Shown: positions 53,301-61,312, counted from the stretch's first letter. The stretch: DNA of 64,000 nt from Deltaproteobacteria bacterium IMCC39146 (GCA_030005635.1 JARUHP010000002.1:1-64000), one strand, 5' to 3'. Made by a program: numbers and translations. The notes: generated by a model not told the origin, from the sequence alone.

Positions 53301-56185
53301 ATCCTGATTTTGGTGACCACACCATGGAGTTTGAAGTGACCGGCTTGACCGAAGGGCAAAACTACTACTTCGCGGTTAAGACGCTCGATGAGCAGCTCAA
53401 TGCTTCAGAGCTCTCACTCGCTAAGTACGTTAACTCAGACCAGGCCGAAGGCGGTCCTCGCTGCGGTATGTGCCATGCAACCGGTCCGAACATACTCGAG
53501 TCGCAAGGCAACCACAAGCTGCACGGCTATACCCTCAATGATTGCAACAAGTGCCACACCGTAGATCCTGGCGGTGCGGGCGAGATCAAGGTGTCCGATT
53601 ACGCTCTCAGTCACCAGGATGGTTACGTCAGGATGGGTTACGGCCCAGAAGGCGCCGTGGAAGGTGTGGTGACCGGTAGCGGCAATAGCACGACCATCAC
53701 CTATACAGATACAGTCGCCGGTTTTGATATGTATGTAGACACCAATGGTTTTGGTGGCTTCGGTCAGCAAAGCGATCAGTACAATACGGCGATTGGCTTT
53801 GGCAAGGATGACGGCAGCTGCTTCAACTTCGGCGCCATGGGCGTTGGCGGCTGCCACGGCCCGGCGGGTTCTGACCCTGACGATGCAGGCACTGAGTATC
53901 CGCTGTTCGAAACGCCAAATTGGAGCGCATCAGCGAACCTGGATTGTGGTCGCTGCCACGGTAACCCCAACCGTGATGACAATGTCAGTACTTATCCAAT
54001 AACCGGTTATAAACTGGACCCCTATGGGCGTGATTATGACGGCACGCTATTTAACCCCGATGGCGCAGGCATCGTGCCCGACCAGATCCTCGGTTCACCC
54101 GGGGCGGATAACCGCGGTGGCTATGATGCTGCTGATCCTGATGTCGATAAACGTGCTCTCATTGGCCAGCACGAGAAGCATCTCAACTACAGTTACCGCT
54201 TCACGGGTGACAGCTGTAGCCTCTGTCATAAAGGTCATTATGATGACATTAATAACCTGGACGGCCGCCACGGAAATGGCATTGTTGATATCGAACTTGA
54301 CACTGCTGCCGCCGGTACCGATGCGCATTACAACTCGGGCACAGCAGGCGTGATTGCAGGCCAATGCTTCAGCATGGATCCGTACAGCTGTCATCCGAAT
54401 AATGCGACTCCTGAATGGGATTCGAATAAAAGCTTCGATTGCATTGGCTGTCATACCATGCAAGGAGACATCGACAAGATTGGCCACTACACCGATGAGG
54501 CTGCAGGCATTGACAATAACACTATTGCACCGGATGGCGATCCAACCAATACTCTCGACGGCGGCCCGATGCTGGGTAACTGCACATGGTGTCACTTCGC
54601 CGGACACCCAACCGATAACGTTAGCAACACCGCGTTGATCCTGCCGAACAACCCGCAGGTCGGTATTAACTACAAGTCGGGTGGTATTCATCTACGCAAG
54701 CAACCCGGCGGTACGGGCCCCATTTACCAAACCCAGGCCGAGCTCTGCTGGGGTTGTCACGATACCCAGTCCTCACCTGCGGTCTCTGAGTGGGGTGCCG
54801 ATGATGGTGTCAATAATGCTGCTGAAACCAAGCAGACCGGTCGTCCCGATTATGATTACGGTATGTTGACCGGTGGCGCAACTAACTGGATCGGTGCCGA
54901 GTGGAACAGTGCCCAGTCGACAGCGGCCGGTGGCAGCGGAATGTTTGATTACAAGATGGGCAAGCTCCAGTCTTACCACACCACCAACCTGTTGGATGGT
55001 TCTAGTGAAATTACTTACAACACAACGAGAAACCAGTACGAAGAAACGGTCAACGTTGATACAGTTGACGAGATCCAGTGTCATAACTGTCACGACGTGC
55101 ACAATATGAACTTCGCCAAAAACGATCAAATGAATGGTCAGCCCTATTTGCGTGGTTCCTGGTTGAGCAACCCTTATCCGGAAGACGGCGCTCCGCGGCC
55201 ATCATCGCTTTATACCAGTGAGAATCTCTACGGCAACGTGCCGCGTGGAGGGGTCGCGTATAACAATATGGGTGGTTTCCAGATTGACCAGAACAATCTT
55301 TTAAACGGGAATCCGCCCACCAAAGGCTTCGGCCTTGGCAACTCGGCCGGGCTGTGCACCCTGTGCCACGGCGCAGATGTTGACAATATGGATAACCTGG
55401 CAACGAACGGGGAAAACTTGTGGCTCGGCGCTAATGGCCACTCGAACGCGGCCCTCGGCGGCACTGCTAAGACTTCACAGGTTAAAGATATTTTGAGCTA
55501 CAATATTCGCAACTACTCCGATCCAGTCGACTATACCGGTCAGTACGGTAGCGCTACTGCAGGTGATATTCTGCCTGCAGGTCCTGGTAATCCGAATATG
55601 GGCTATGACATAGTCAATGCCTCCTCGGCGACCGAATATGCTGGTGGTTTCCGCTCGGCCCGCTCGAATGGCTGGCAAGATTGGTTCATCGGCGGTGCAA
55701 CCCTCAACGGGGTGAAGAGTATCTCTAACCCAGACTTGCAAACTGGCGCTATCAATGCCTTCGTCGATTTTGATTGGGGCGTCTCTCAAGATAGTGGTGG
55801 AATCATCAATAAAGGGTATCATGCTTTCAGTTGCTCCAAGTGCCACACCCCGCATGCCTCGCGACTGCCGAAGCTATTGATTACCAATTGCCTCGATACC
55901 AAGCAAAATACTTGGGATGATAGTTTCGATGACACGACTGGGGATACCCCCGGTTGGAATCTCCCTGCTGCTTCTGTTCTGAGTAATGAATCACGAGTGC
56001 TCAGTCAGGACAACGCGTTGAAGACACCCTCTAACTTCACCTCGGCGCAAAACTGTCATCGACTTTCAGATCCGGGTCAGGCTGGCGTCGCACCTCCCGC
56101 TGCTGGGTCGTGGAATGGACCAGGGGGAAGCACCCAATACGGTGGCTGGAACAAGGTCACCCCGTGGACCGCTCCACTTCCTTAG
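44315..56185 (+). CDS. Giant multiheme c-type cytochrome, 3956 aa, up to about 66 CXnCH motifs
   Basis: The export signal (residues 1-23, MKVKLLVALTLAIIVSLPSL) is followed by heme-rich sequence to about residue 2360. A heme-free segment (about 2380-3040) has three or more Fn3-like domains (for example TDLQVLTRPKKGTVELVWTC and GLTEGQNYYFAVKTLDEQ), and a second heme-rich part runs from about 3045 to 3850. I count 51 CXXCH, six CX3CH (such as CSVYCH, CTSSCH, CGAACH), four CX4CH (CSNVYCH, CATVDCH, CGANACH, CSTIDCH) and five longer forms (X6, two X7, X8, X10). The CX4CH plus CXXCH pairs match the Geobacter C4xCH...CXXCH repeat family. It is probably secreted or surface-exposed and acts in extracellular electron transfer. 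ATG 44315 follows TAGGAGTAG. Confidence 0.9.
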   Translation: MKVKLLVALTLAIIVSLPSLSMGNEKLHYFDCAECHLSGGTLDTLITANVCIRCHSGDGFETTLNAGSRYNSVGTHLVTPEVTFDAGDASHFYGNNPLAPAQTSHHWAISTTYNAASGSSEPNRTLYPNMYSRYNVSTGKLTCTRCHDPHGDYATNPKLLRLSADNLNPMTENELCEACHSDFANTFGAVPGLGNKALMTHPIMDSVELNAAISGNPTAFNMAGVQNYNSAAPYANSAVLIEGGVSCSSCHGPHFTDSNSSTVDGPALPLTGDGLLLRSDGPTSNSAVIYNGVTNRYNTAQLRSNLCQDCHTYKMHGDPAYNSTPGSENPNHNIGCLDCHGGHSYNGGTPSLYVLSDKSPDDVPIRFQKNFASYNSVTYPLFNSVTTRTEWADNVVGTATGFCEVCHGDVNDPAVGGLANSVDQHKTSGGDECSNCHTHGDTDFSFKLDASAASCGDCHGFPPYKDIRGDRAAWYDARDGGYAYYNALTYGYNGATYYKDETKTAHKTHAGRDLKSGANTAVLGADGWYFVGSAGIDNCTPCHGPDAGKDVGGHKIDPGTDSDTFRNIDFATSAIANGFGNVAGTQYNADAGDDCSNVYCHSSGAPRTGPTGVAGDRDWTAGLGTTPVWVGNGGAGGDGFDSITNVANTSRCQTCHGNDVASMTTKQNTFASHGGHFNSALMNIGTNCNICHANTAMDNETLTANATDQRPASGGQHVNGVQDVSYNATILYNALAGETYDPQGDGTCSVYCHDVPDPVNTTGKGRTADWDVAGSMTCNSCHDDQTTNFTGSHQEHSETVGNGPRMACAECHGAGSDTGVHTGHLDGAVTYIALTGPEEATWGSVYPQNFCDKCHGFDAENGEVQPLWGEDLTLEPGKYCATCHAGPSCGGSFDNGLPQNPPSLDAARTGGHNRLAASGPYPVSGNPAADLNCDDCHVTDSPKHFDGGNYKDTGLEADLLLRTAGDDNFTAYFGAEDDFCNNCHSDAPGSSNPGTAGYTRGMVTHRGKLCVACHTVHGDSVGNNIQMIWSDDAEQKLHDASPGTYDNVNVVFVSNNVAVLGAGDTPLGEGSFDEDDGAAGVADENAGNNNDLCTVCHIAAGIGHNRRDGADNQGPTGHNIESTCTSSCHTAHNDAIEAFVVAAGDSCDDCHGYPPSLAKSALDKVGAHGDGTNLHARRIDADGIDVDKDLEDRTDCAYCHTGADLYTYSLTDDAAAGGARANHGAGDVTQLAVLVNSVGFNSGDGSCSTACHNSDAADGFWTDTAFAGNGGDGLDCNACHYYEDPASASGNALAGAKAVSTTHDEHFEANKGCAECHNVEIYNSATFSLSHINGFDFGNGADANDGLALEDMATASLDEAEIVRGAMVYSAGIADGSGSNNTCSNGGFAAGCHASGGEAGNPSPPDWDVAIPATGAGCEQCHTNTTTATYNPTSGLHDNTQILTVTGNAHDGNFDDGSAGTADCVTCHTALPSSAHADGNLNSATVTINSAIIATYNATNLTCATSCHSVGTTWTYNWSTTVYNSTGAECANCHGDFASGWNAGVTPHIEVPTKGDVHSAAGSETYPCTDCHAIGSASGYTYNSVSADWNANAGETSNHGDNWLTMNQPVNSAITFDTGRVGCTNSAAGCHNAGGISGDNAHSFPETTTGVSTQTVAGDTPVVECFSCHGGYFIGGTDKSGYWPNGSVDNSDEKLAGKHLVHITALANSVYNGATLTDLLTNDGNGFSHDKQIALCEFCHDTPGGANHKNGLPANVNSMYGLWDKTKTTLDNGVYSSLEAAGNDTCATVDCHFNKTTPETPTDFGWYGGATSECIMCHTDITDGGTPSTTGFTHVAHKNSATLYGRGAVCADCHDSATDWALNNPPNDGNHLSGGLIEVVSGTVIDGSTAIYNPATGCGANACHNDGTGAVPVDNTYQWTDSLSNCNFCHLDPPATGAHTEHMGSTTYVDCIDCHTPGDDVTNHIRGSVTYNTTTITEYPTASGAGSCTNSCHIAGDAGDWTGGFTGLACADCHNTSAFLNDGGPYLPTSGLHVTYNIVTSPTHNGALLGGNCINCHDGNAPVSTTEHGNGVFNDAATITYNFNSANVASYDSANGCMATDANGCHTDNADWRRQWNGFVDEEMTGASAPGNPVCGNCHGAPTTFDDPGQWNWDEANATTMDHTDPVVSASNSMDEHSVCKTCHGWTDPNYDIATYHRDGFITMNGPESSATGAQYNSATGLCGAACHTGSEFNIPGNANSGWTENYDDFGAGGSCDACHGAGTGNFWPQGINGHPDDDSGMHGVHMNAMSLKGIGGQVACGYCHVDPYGANHADGKTDMANVAPYTDWNYKRIIGGGDDKDGVFYNSAGVGQYTCSTIDCHFNNSNTPHWYGDTTIQTFPSGNVKPNPIAPTRALLVEPGPNPGSLKVTYNSPGMDINLPNTTAYAYDMRIAPSGTDISTLGPFLLATRVGGMPSTYSYNELTEVQIESLNPGLSYNVALRTRDTEGLWSDIVMYGSAVSPTVDAQAPMFFGADKATAGDEGASVNLWWTAAEDHSMYNVGTLEQLPIKYNIYLKSVADGILDMADGTGLNSAILWKGAETDFTGTAIELNGTYTHSDSGETTIEDNVTYQLGVRACDNVKPTRNCDDNTRIVNVTPSEIKAVQKTISPYTSSTNNVLNKNGTPAGGDQTFILTNTNSLDFVGSTETYPMTYWIDNFVVAFVNDDRTANTITAQLGEWDGSTCNLIALATAQANPALTKGGVQSLSTFKFGAVTKIDAPIINTDSFCIQLSQTGDPIDVFWGSATSRGDASVIEQITNEAPAAITPVSIIYNSANGLVEMNWTHPLTDGDGLLDVDGGDPSKDYDPVHYDIYGDDGSNTFDFVIAEEVDGSVNYYEWDPQASGITSGNLGVRIRPGDGFSHTSGTTDVDFTGLHAMTAFDNVAPAQITDLQVLTRPKKGTVELVWTCPGDDGLNNGRALKFDIRYSTSAITEGNFDAIPQSDADPLSGQVQAPPYPDFGDHTMEFEVTGLTEGQNYYFAVKTLDEQLNASELSLAKYVNSDQAEGGPRCGMCHATGPNILESQGNHKLHGYTLNDCNKCHTVDPGGAGEIKVSDYALSHQDGYVRMGYGPEGAVEGVVTGSGNSTTITYTDTVAGFDMYVDTNGFGGFGQQSDQYNTAIGFGKDDGSCFNFGAMGVGGCHGPAGSDPDDAGTEYPLFETPNWSASANLDCGRCHGNPNRDDNVSTYPITGYKLDPYGRDYDGTLFNPDGAGIVPDQILGSPGADNRGGYDAADPDVDKRALIGQHEKHLNYSYRFTGDSCSLCHKGHYDDINNLDGRHGNGIVDIELDTAAAGTDAHYNSGTAGVIAGQCFSMDPYSCHPNNATPEWDSNKSFDCIGCHTMQGDIDKIGHYTDEAAGIDNNTIAPDGDPTNTLDGGPMLGNCTWCHFAGHPTDNVSNTALILPNNPQVGINYKSGGIHLRKQPGGTGPIYQTQAELCWGCHDTQSSPAVSEWGADDGVNNAAETKQTGRPDYDYGMLTGGATNWIGAEWNSAQSTAAGGSGMFDYKMGKLQSYHTTNLLDGSSEITYNTTRNQYEETVNVDTVDEIQCHNCHDVHNMNFAKNDQMNGQPYLRGSWLSNPYPEDGAPRPSSLYTSENLYGNVPRGGVAYNNMGGFQIDQNNLLNGNPPTKGFGLGNSAGLCTLCHGADVDNMDNLATNGENLWLGANGHSNAALGGTAKTSQVKDILSYNIRNYSDPVDYTGQYGSATAGDILPAGPGNPNMGYDIVNASSATEYAGGFRSARSNGWQDWFIGGATLNGVKSISNPDLQTGAINAFVDFDWGVSQDSGGIINKGYHAFSCSKCHTPHASRLPKLLITNCLDTKQNTWDDSFDDTTGDTPGWNLPAASVLSNESRVLSQDNALKTPSNFTSAQNCHRLSDPGQAGVAPPAAGSWNGPGGSTQYGGWNKVTPWTAPLP

Positions 56186-56260
56186 TCATCGGAGTGGAAA
56201 TGGTCTGAGGGTTCACAGGGAACCGCAGTCCAACCTATTGTAATCTGTTGTTATGAAGTC

Positions 56261-56290
56261 GAAGGCCGGGTATATCCCGGCCTTCTTTTA
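56261..56290 (+). terminator. Terminator of the giant cytochrome gene
   Basis: GAAGGCCGGG pairs perfectly with CCCGGCCTTC around a 5-nt loop, followed by TTTTATTT. Confidence 0.9.
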
Positions 56291-56525
56291 TTTGGGCTGC
56301 GCTAAATTCGGATCTGTTTTGCGTTTCGTTTGATCGGGTCAACGCAGAGAGGTTCAGCTAAACTTAAGAAGAGGCAATGGGATTGGAGTCCTTTCAAGAC
56401 GTTTAGTTGCTGTTGTCTGAAACCAAGACATAATCAAATTGTCAAACTCTCTTGGCCAGCACATTTTCGCTGATCTTTTCGAAACAGTATAATCAGAGGG
56501 GTCATCGATTTCTCTACCTCACATT

Positions 56526-56560
56526 CAAACGGGGACACACAAATTGTGTGTCCCCGTTTG
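56526..56560. repeat. 35-bp GGGGACACAC palindrome, copy 1
   Basis: Two perfect 17-nt arms around one central base (CAAACGGGGACACACAA, then its complement). A second copy lies at 63281-63315 with compensating C-to-T and G-to-A changes in the stem. The pair brackets the Dlt-like cluster. Confidence 0.8.
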
Positions 56561-56652
56561 GTGTCAGTGTAACCTGAGAAGACATAAATGAACCTGCGAT
56601 AGCTACGCACGCGGGTTCGTTTTTGCGTGGAGTTAGATGAATCAGAGCTTCT

Positions 56653-58011
56653 TTAAGGGCGTGCCTCAGCAAGCAGCTGTTCCAGGAAGGATGGCATGTT
56701 GAGGTAGTAGCTCTTTGACCAGTTCAAGGCCAGAAGATTTTCCAGTAGAGGAACAGCAGTTTCGGTTTGACCTGCAGCGATGAGGGCGCGGACCAGCGCC
56801 AGAGTCATTAAGGGATTGTCGGGGTTGGCCTTACTTGCTAGAAAAAGTACGCGCAGGGCTTCATCAGGAAAACCCTTTTCGCGAGCGATTGGGGCCAACG
56901 AAAGATATTCGTAGGCATACACCGGGTCACGCTGCACAGCATCGGCCAGGTGCCTGAGTGCCACCCCGAGGCTCGCGCTGGTTTCGCGGCTGACCATGTA
57001 GAGTGCGTAATGGAGTGACGCATCGTCTGGTTGTGCATCAGCCATCTGCAGCAGAAGCTTGCGTGCCTCATCGAACATCATCATGTTTGGCAGATAGAGA
57101 GCGTTGGCACGTTTTATCCATGGTCCGGGCATTTTCGCATCGAGAAGTTGTGGTTGTGCAAAGAGCTGTTCAAAAACATCGCCAAGGAAGCGCGAGCCGA
57201 GTGCGACCTCACGGATGATCTGCGAATAAGAAAAGCTGGCCGCCACGGTTTCGATCTGCTGGTCACGCAGGTGTTTGAGCGTCTGGTAAACCAGCGGGAA
57301 AATAGGAGTTTTTATCTCTCCCTTGTAGAGCGCACTCAAATAGCTCAGGTCGAAATGCAGAACGACCGGCCCGCTGACCTTGACATCCGCCTGCGGATGC
57401 ACGGCATGGAAAGGGACACCGCGCACCGTGCCGGAAAAGATCCCGTTGCGCAAGGTCAAGCTTCGCGCCTCGTCGGCGCTCAAGGTATTACTCTGCAGCA
57501 TCTGCGATCGGAAAATCTCGACAGACAGTTCTTCGATATCTCCGGGCGTCGGCATGATCCAGTAGACCGCAGAGAAAAAGCGGGCTTTAAGGGCAGCATC
57601 CAGGGTCATTTTGGGAATAATCAGCGGGTTAGCTATGTTCGCGCGTAGAGCCTTCCGGTCTTGCTCGGCAAGTCGCGCCAGAAGTTCTTTCGGTTTCAAG
57701 GTCTGCGTTGACAGCAGCAAGGGATCTTTCGAATAAAGCACCAGGGAAGGGCGAGTCTCGCGCACTGCATACCATTGCAGCAGGGCCTCTGAAGAAACCT
57801 CGTAACGTTGCAGTGTAATCGAGTTTTGCAGCAGCCCGTTCTTCTGCGCGCCGGAAATATCTTCTTTCACGTCTTCTGCTGTGACTGTTGTCGTAGCGGC
57901 TGGCGTGGTTGCGGTTTCAACTGTGACGGTCTTTGTCTGTGTTTCGCTGCTCTCGCAGCCTCCACAGAACAGCATCAAAGTGCAACAAATCAGGGTTATG
58001 TAACGTATCAT
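56653..58011 (-). CDS. TPR-containing lipoprotein of the Dlt-like cluster
   Basis: The 452-aa product has a lipoprotein signal (residues 1-20, ending LMLFCGGC, Cys the likely lipid site) and a Thr-rich linker. A middle domain of unknown type follows (about 60-300, WYAVRETRPSLVLYSKDP), then TPR-like helices to the end (about 310-450, ANALYLPNMMMFDEARKLLL, ALYMVSRETSASLGVALRHL). I chose ATG 58011, 4 nt after GGAGG; ATG 58014 overlaps it. It is 194 bp downstream of the MBOAT gene and probably in the same operon. It may tether or organise the transfer machinery. Confidence 0.7.
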   Translation of the reverse strand: MIRYITLICCTLMLFCGGCESSETQTKTVTVETATTPAATTTVTAEDVKEDISGAQKNGLLQNSITLQRYEVSSEALLQWYAVRETRPSLVLYSKDPLLLSTQTLKPKELLARLAEQDRKALRANIANPLIIPKMTLDAALKARFFSAVYWIMPTPGDIEELSVEIFRSQMLQSNTLSADEARSLTLRNGIFSGTVRGVPFHAVHPQADVKVSGPVVLHFDLSYLSALYKGEIKTPIFPLVYQTLKHLRDQQIETVAASFSYSQIIREVALGSRFLGDVFEQLFAQPQLLDAKMPGPWIKRANALYLPNMMMFDEARKLLLQMADAQPDDASLHYALYMVSRETSASLGVALRHLADAVQRDPVYAYEYLSLAPIAREKGFPDEALRVLFLASKANPDNPLMTLALVRALIAAGQTETAVPLLENLLALNWSKSYYLNMPSFLEQLLAEARP

Positions 58012-58205
58012 CATGCCTCCAATCCGTGCACTAAACACATGCGGCAATGGTTTAATAACCCAGATTATATTCAAAACAGAGTGGATAAATCGGATTAAGT
58101 TAATTGAAGATCAACGGAAAAAAACATCAAAAATTCATAGAGCTCAACTTTCCGTATCCTCAGCGTGAAACCTTTGAAAGTGAAATTCACATTTTTATTG
58201 GCTCC

Positions 58206-59738
58206 CTAAAAGGGTAGCAGGGATAATAAAAAGTTCATGTTATCAGAAATGCTTTCACGGCGGAAGTCGACAAAGATTGTGAGCAGGCAGTAAAAGCCTA
58301 AAACACGGACCGGAGCGAAAAAGCGTGAGACAGTTCCGATCGTTTGCCTGTTGACCTTCTCCTGGCGCCACTGGGAAAGGAAAATTACATTACCAAGCAC
58401 GAAGCTATAAACAAAATAGGTGTGAAAGGCGATCATGGCTTGAAAAAAGCCAAGCTCGACCACGTACCAGATGTCACGCATGAAGTGTAATAAGAAATTA
58501 CCGAAAAAAGCTGCAGCCATGGTCGCTGTGTACATGCGCAGCAGCGGTCGCTTCTTGAAGTAGCGAAAGAACACCGGGTAAAAGAAAAACTCGACCAGCA
58601 GTTCCTTGAAATAGTAGAAGAAACGATTCCAGAATTCAGCAATTGTTCTCGAGGCCAGTGGTCGGTAGGTGTTGCGCAGGGCTTTGAAGCCACACATGCG
58701 GATGATGGCAATAATGATATGAGTGGTAAAAGCAAAGTAAAGAAGAAAGTAAAGAAAATCGGCAACGAGAATGAACCAGTTGAAGTGCCATGGCAGCGGG
58801 CTGCCATTCGCTGCCAGGTTAAAGGCGATTTCGTAGCGGGGAAGAAGCCCGGAAAAAGGCAGGGTGAACAGATTGCGCAGGTAGTTACCATCGAAAAACA
58901 TCTGAACCATGCCGAGTTCACGTTTGAATTGCAGTCGCCCGAGCAGAAACTCTCCGTGGCCGTAGAGCGTGATGTTTATGGCGACGGCAAACAGCTTCAA
59001 CCACAGCGCCCACAAGAGCAGCTTGAGGCCTTTGATCTGACAGATAGCGAAATCCTCGGATGTCTTTGCTTCGATCCTCATCAGGTTGCCTGAGCCCTTT
59101 GGAAAAGGAATAACGCTAGGTGCCCAAAAAGGGATGTATTGGCCGAATTGCTGGGTTATGGAAGCCGGATTCGGCGTCCGACATTCTTTCAGGGAGTAGC
59201 AGGTGAACCAAAAAAACTGCCCAAAAATCACAAGAAAGGCCCACAAAAAAGCGCGCACGGCTGGTAGCAATGGTGCATAGGATGCAATCATCATCAGGCC
59301 GAGGTAAAGGCAGATCAAGACCAGAACCGGTCGTTTGAGGTGCCTGGTCAGTACGCTTTTGCGCGCCAGTCGCACAAGCAGCGCAATGCTAAAGATGGCC
59401 GAAAGAATCAGCGGTAGCCCTTCCACTGTGGTGTCAATTTGCCACTGGATGCCCGCTTCGGAGAACAATGTGTTGATGCGCTCCCACTCGAAAGTGGTGG
59501 GGAGAACCATGAGGAAACTCCAGGTGGCAGCAAACAGAATCTTCCATCGGTGACGGGGCCACAGGCTGAAGATGAGCAGGTAGAGAGAGATGAGCCACCA
59601 AAGAAAGACATCGTGTAAAAAGAGCAGACCGGTAAACGATGAGACCAAGCAAAGTTTGCCGGGGAGGGTCTGGGCAAAAGCGACCCAGCGGGGGGAGAGG
59701 TCGAGTTGCGGAACGAGGCGAACCGAGGACAGTTTCAT
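58206..59738 (-). CDS. MBOAT-like membrane acyltransferase (DltB-like role inferred)
   Basis: The 510-aa product has about 11-12 hydrophobic helices and an MBOAT-type signature: TIAEFWNRFFYYFKELLVEF at 365-384 (compare SFWRRWHISL of AlgI/DltB) and a single conserved-type His in FGNFLLHFMRDIW (His418). Its start codon overlaps the stop of the adenylation gene as ATGA (59735-59738). In Dlt systems the MBOAT protein DltB carries an activated amino acid across the membrane from carrier protein DltC. That role is inferred from gene order. No DltD-like gene is seen. Confidence 0.75.
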   Translation of the reverse strand: MKLSSVRLVPQLDLSPRWVAFAQTLPGKLCLVSSFTGLLFLHDVFLWWLISLYLLIFSLWPRHRWKILFAATWSFLMVLPTTFEWERINTLFSEAGIQWQIDTTVEGLPLILSAIFSIALLVRLARKSVLTRHLKRPVLVLICLYLGLMMIASYAPLLPAVRAFLWAFLVIFGQFFWFTCYSLKECRTPNPASITQQFGQYIPFWAPSVIPFPKGSGNLMRIEAKTSEDFAICQIKGLKLLLWALWLKLFAVAINITLYGHGEFLLGRLQFKRELGMVQMFFDGNYLRNLFTLPFSGLLPRYEIAFNLAANGSPLPWHFNWFILVADFLYFLLYFAFTTHIIIAIIRMCGFKALRNTYRPLASRTIAEFWNRFFYYFKELLVEFFFYPVFFRYFKKRPLLRMYTATMAAAFFGNFLLHFMRDIWYVVELGFFQAMIAFHTYFVYSFVLGNVIFLSQWRQEKVNRQTIGTVSRFFAPVRVLGFYCLLTIFVDFRRESISDNMNFLLSLLPF

Positions 59739-61312
59739 GGCTTACCGATCCGAGAGGCTGTGATTTGACGTCTGAGAGCATTGCGGTCAAGCTTGCCGCT
59801 GGCATTACGTGGTAATTCGTCGCAGACTACAATTTTTTTCGGCACCATGTAGGACGGAAGACGTCTGCTAAGCAGTTTGCGGAGTTCTCCCGTGTCGAGC
59901 GTGTCAGGCAAAACGACACCGACGATTTCTTGTGCGCAAATCTGCTCTTGGTCAATAAAAATTGCTACGGCATTTTCACAGCCGCTGACCTCGCGTAGAT
60001 GATGCTCTATCTCGTCGAGTTCAATCCGGTGACCTCTCAGTTTGACTTGATTGTCGATACGGCCCATGAAATGGAAGCATTCCGCCTCGTCTCGATAGGC
60101 AAGATCTCCGGTGAGGTACCAGCGGCTTTGTCCAAGCAGTGGATGCTTGAGGGACGGGAAACGTTGCGCGGACAGTTCGTTGTTGCATAAATATCCGCCG
60201 GTCACCTGAGGGCCGTGGATCGCCAGTTCGCCAATTTCTCCCGTTGGGAGAAAATTTCCCTCTGCATCGAGGACGGCAGCGGTGAGGCCCTCAAACGGCT
60301 GTCCGATCGCAATGATGCCGCGACCGGGGGTTGTCGAATCGGGCAGAGAGCAATCCTGAAGCATGCAGGCGACCGTCGCTTCTGTCGGCCCGTAAAGATT
60401 CTCGATGCGACTATTCGGTGCGGCACGTTGCCAACAGGTGGCACTTTCCGTTGGCAGCGCCTCGCCGCAGAACAGTGACAAGCGTAATGACGGGAAGGCG
60501 TTGTTTGGCAGTTGGCTCATCTGCTTGAGCATTCCGATCAACGATGGAACCGAGAACCATGATGTCAATTTGTGTTGCTGAATAAAGCGTGCTGGCACCG
60601 GCAGTTGGTGGCTAGGAACAACATGTAAAGAAGACCCGCTGCGAAAGGCCATGAAGATGTCGAAGACTGACAGGTCGAAGGTCAGTTCGAAGGCCTGAGA
60701 CAATCGATCTCTGGAATTGTAAAGGTAGCGATTTTGCAAAGTTGTCAGCAGATGGAGAATATTTTCGAGGCTGACTTCGATGCCCTTCGGTTTCCCCGTG
60801 GTCCCGGAGGTAAACATTACGTAGGCAACGGATGATAGAACTATTTGGGCCGGTTCCGAACTTGGAATGTCCCTGAGCTCAGTACCGAAAGCGAGTTTCG
60901 CAAGCGGAGCGACCTGCGGAACAAACACCGGCGACAAGACAGCCTCAGGAAGATGCTTCAGATGACCGGCTTCGATAATGGCGAGTCCGGTTTCGTCGAC
61001 AATAAGTGCATCTATTTGCGCCGCATGAAGGATTTCGTTCAGGTAGTCAGCTGGAGTGTTAACATTCAGTGGCACATAGGCTGCTCCCGACCAGGTCGCG
61101 GCAAGAATCCCAATGTAAGCAGAGAGGCTGCGACTGGTGAGAATGCCAATTTGTGGGTTTGGTTGATCGCATACGGTTCTGATCCAACCGGCCACCGGAA
61201 TGATAAGATCGGCAAGCTCTCGGTAGGAAAATTCTTCTCCTTCAACCGATAATGCCAGGTCTTTTGGGTTTGTTTGCACATTATCGGCAAACTGGTTTAA
61301 CAAATTGGTCAT
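59735..61312 (-). CDS. Amino acid adenylation enzyme, second of two (DltA-like)
   Basis: The 525-aa product has the core motifs of NRPS-type adenylation domains: A3 MFTSGTTGKPKGIE, A4 FDLSVFDIF with the Asp that normally binds the alpha-amino group, A5 NLYGPTEATV, A7 YLTGDLAYR and A10 PRNASGKLDRNAL with the catalytic Lys. It would activate an amino acid as the adenylate and load a carrier. The ATG at 61312 overlaps the stop of the previous gene as ATGA. An upstream start at 61333 would lie inside it. The substrate is unknown. Confidence 0.85.
   Translation of the reverse strand: MTNLLNQFADNVQTNPKDLALSVEGEEFSYRELADLIIPVAGWIRTVCDQPNPQIGILTSRSLSAYIGILAATWSGAAYVPLNVNTPADYLNEILHAAQIDALIVDETGLAIIEAGHLKHLPEAVLSPVFVPQVAPLAKLAFGTELRDIPSSEPAQIVLSSVAYVMFTSGTTGKPKGIEVSLENILHLLTTLQNRYLYNSRDRLSQAFELTFDLSVFDIFMAFRSGSSLHVVPSHQLPVPARFIQQHKLTSWFSVPSLIGMLKQMSQLPNNAFPSLRLSLFCGEALPTESATCWQRAAPNSRIENLYGPTEATVACMLQDCSLPDSTTPGRGIIAIGQPFEGLTAAVLDAEGNFLPTGEIGELAIHGPQVTGGYLCNNELSAQRFPSLKHPLLGQSRWYLTGDLAYRDEAECFHFMGRIDNQVKLRGHRIELDEIEHHLREVSGCENAVAIFIDQEQICAQEIVGVVLPDTLDTGELRKLLSRRLPSYMVPKKIVVCDELPRNASGKLDRNALRRQITASRIGKP

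Larger units (their letters stand above)
56186..56652. other. 467-bp gap after the giant cytochrome gene
   Basis: It holds the cytochrome terminator (56261-56290) and a 35-bp palindrome (56526-56560) near the end of the minus-strand lipoprotein gene. Nothing else was recognised. Confidence 0.6.

Noticed and set aside
45092-55855. Many minus-strand frames of 80-200 codons opposite the giant cytochrome gene
   Set aside because: They lack ribosome sites and domains and follow from high GC at third positions and repeated CXXCH codons.
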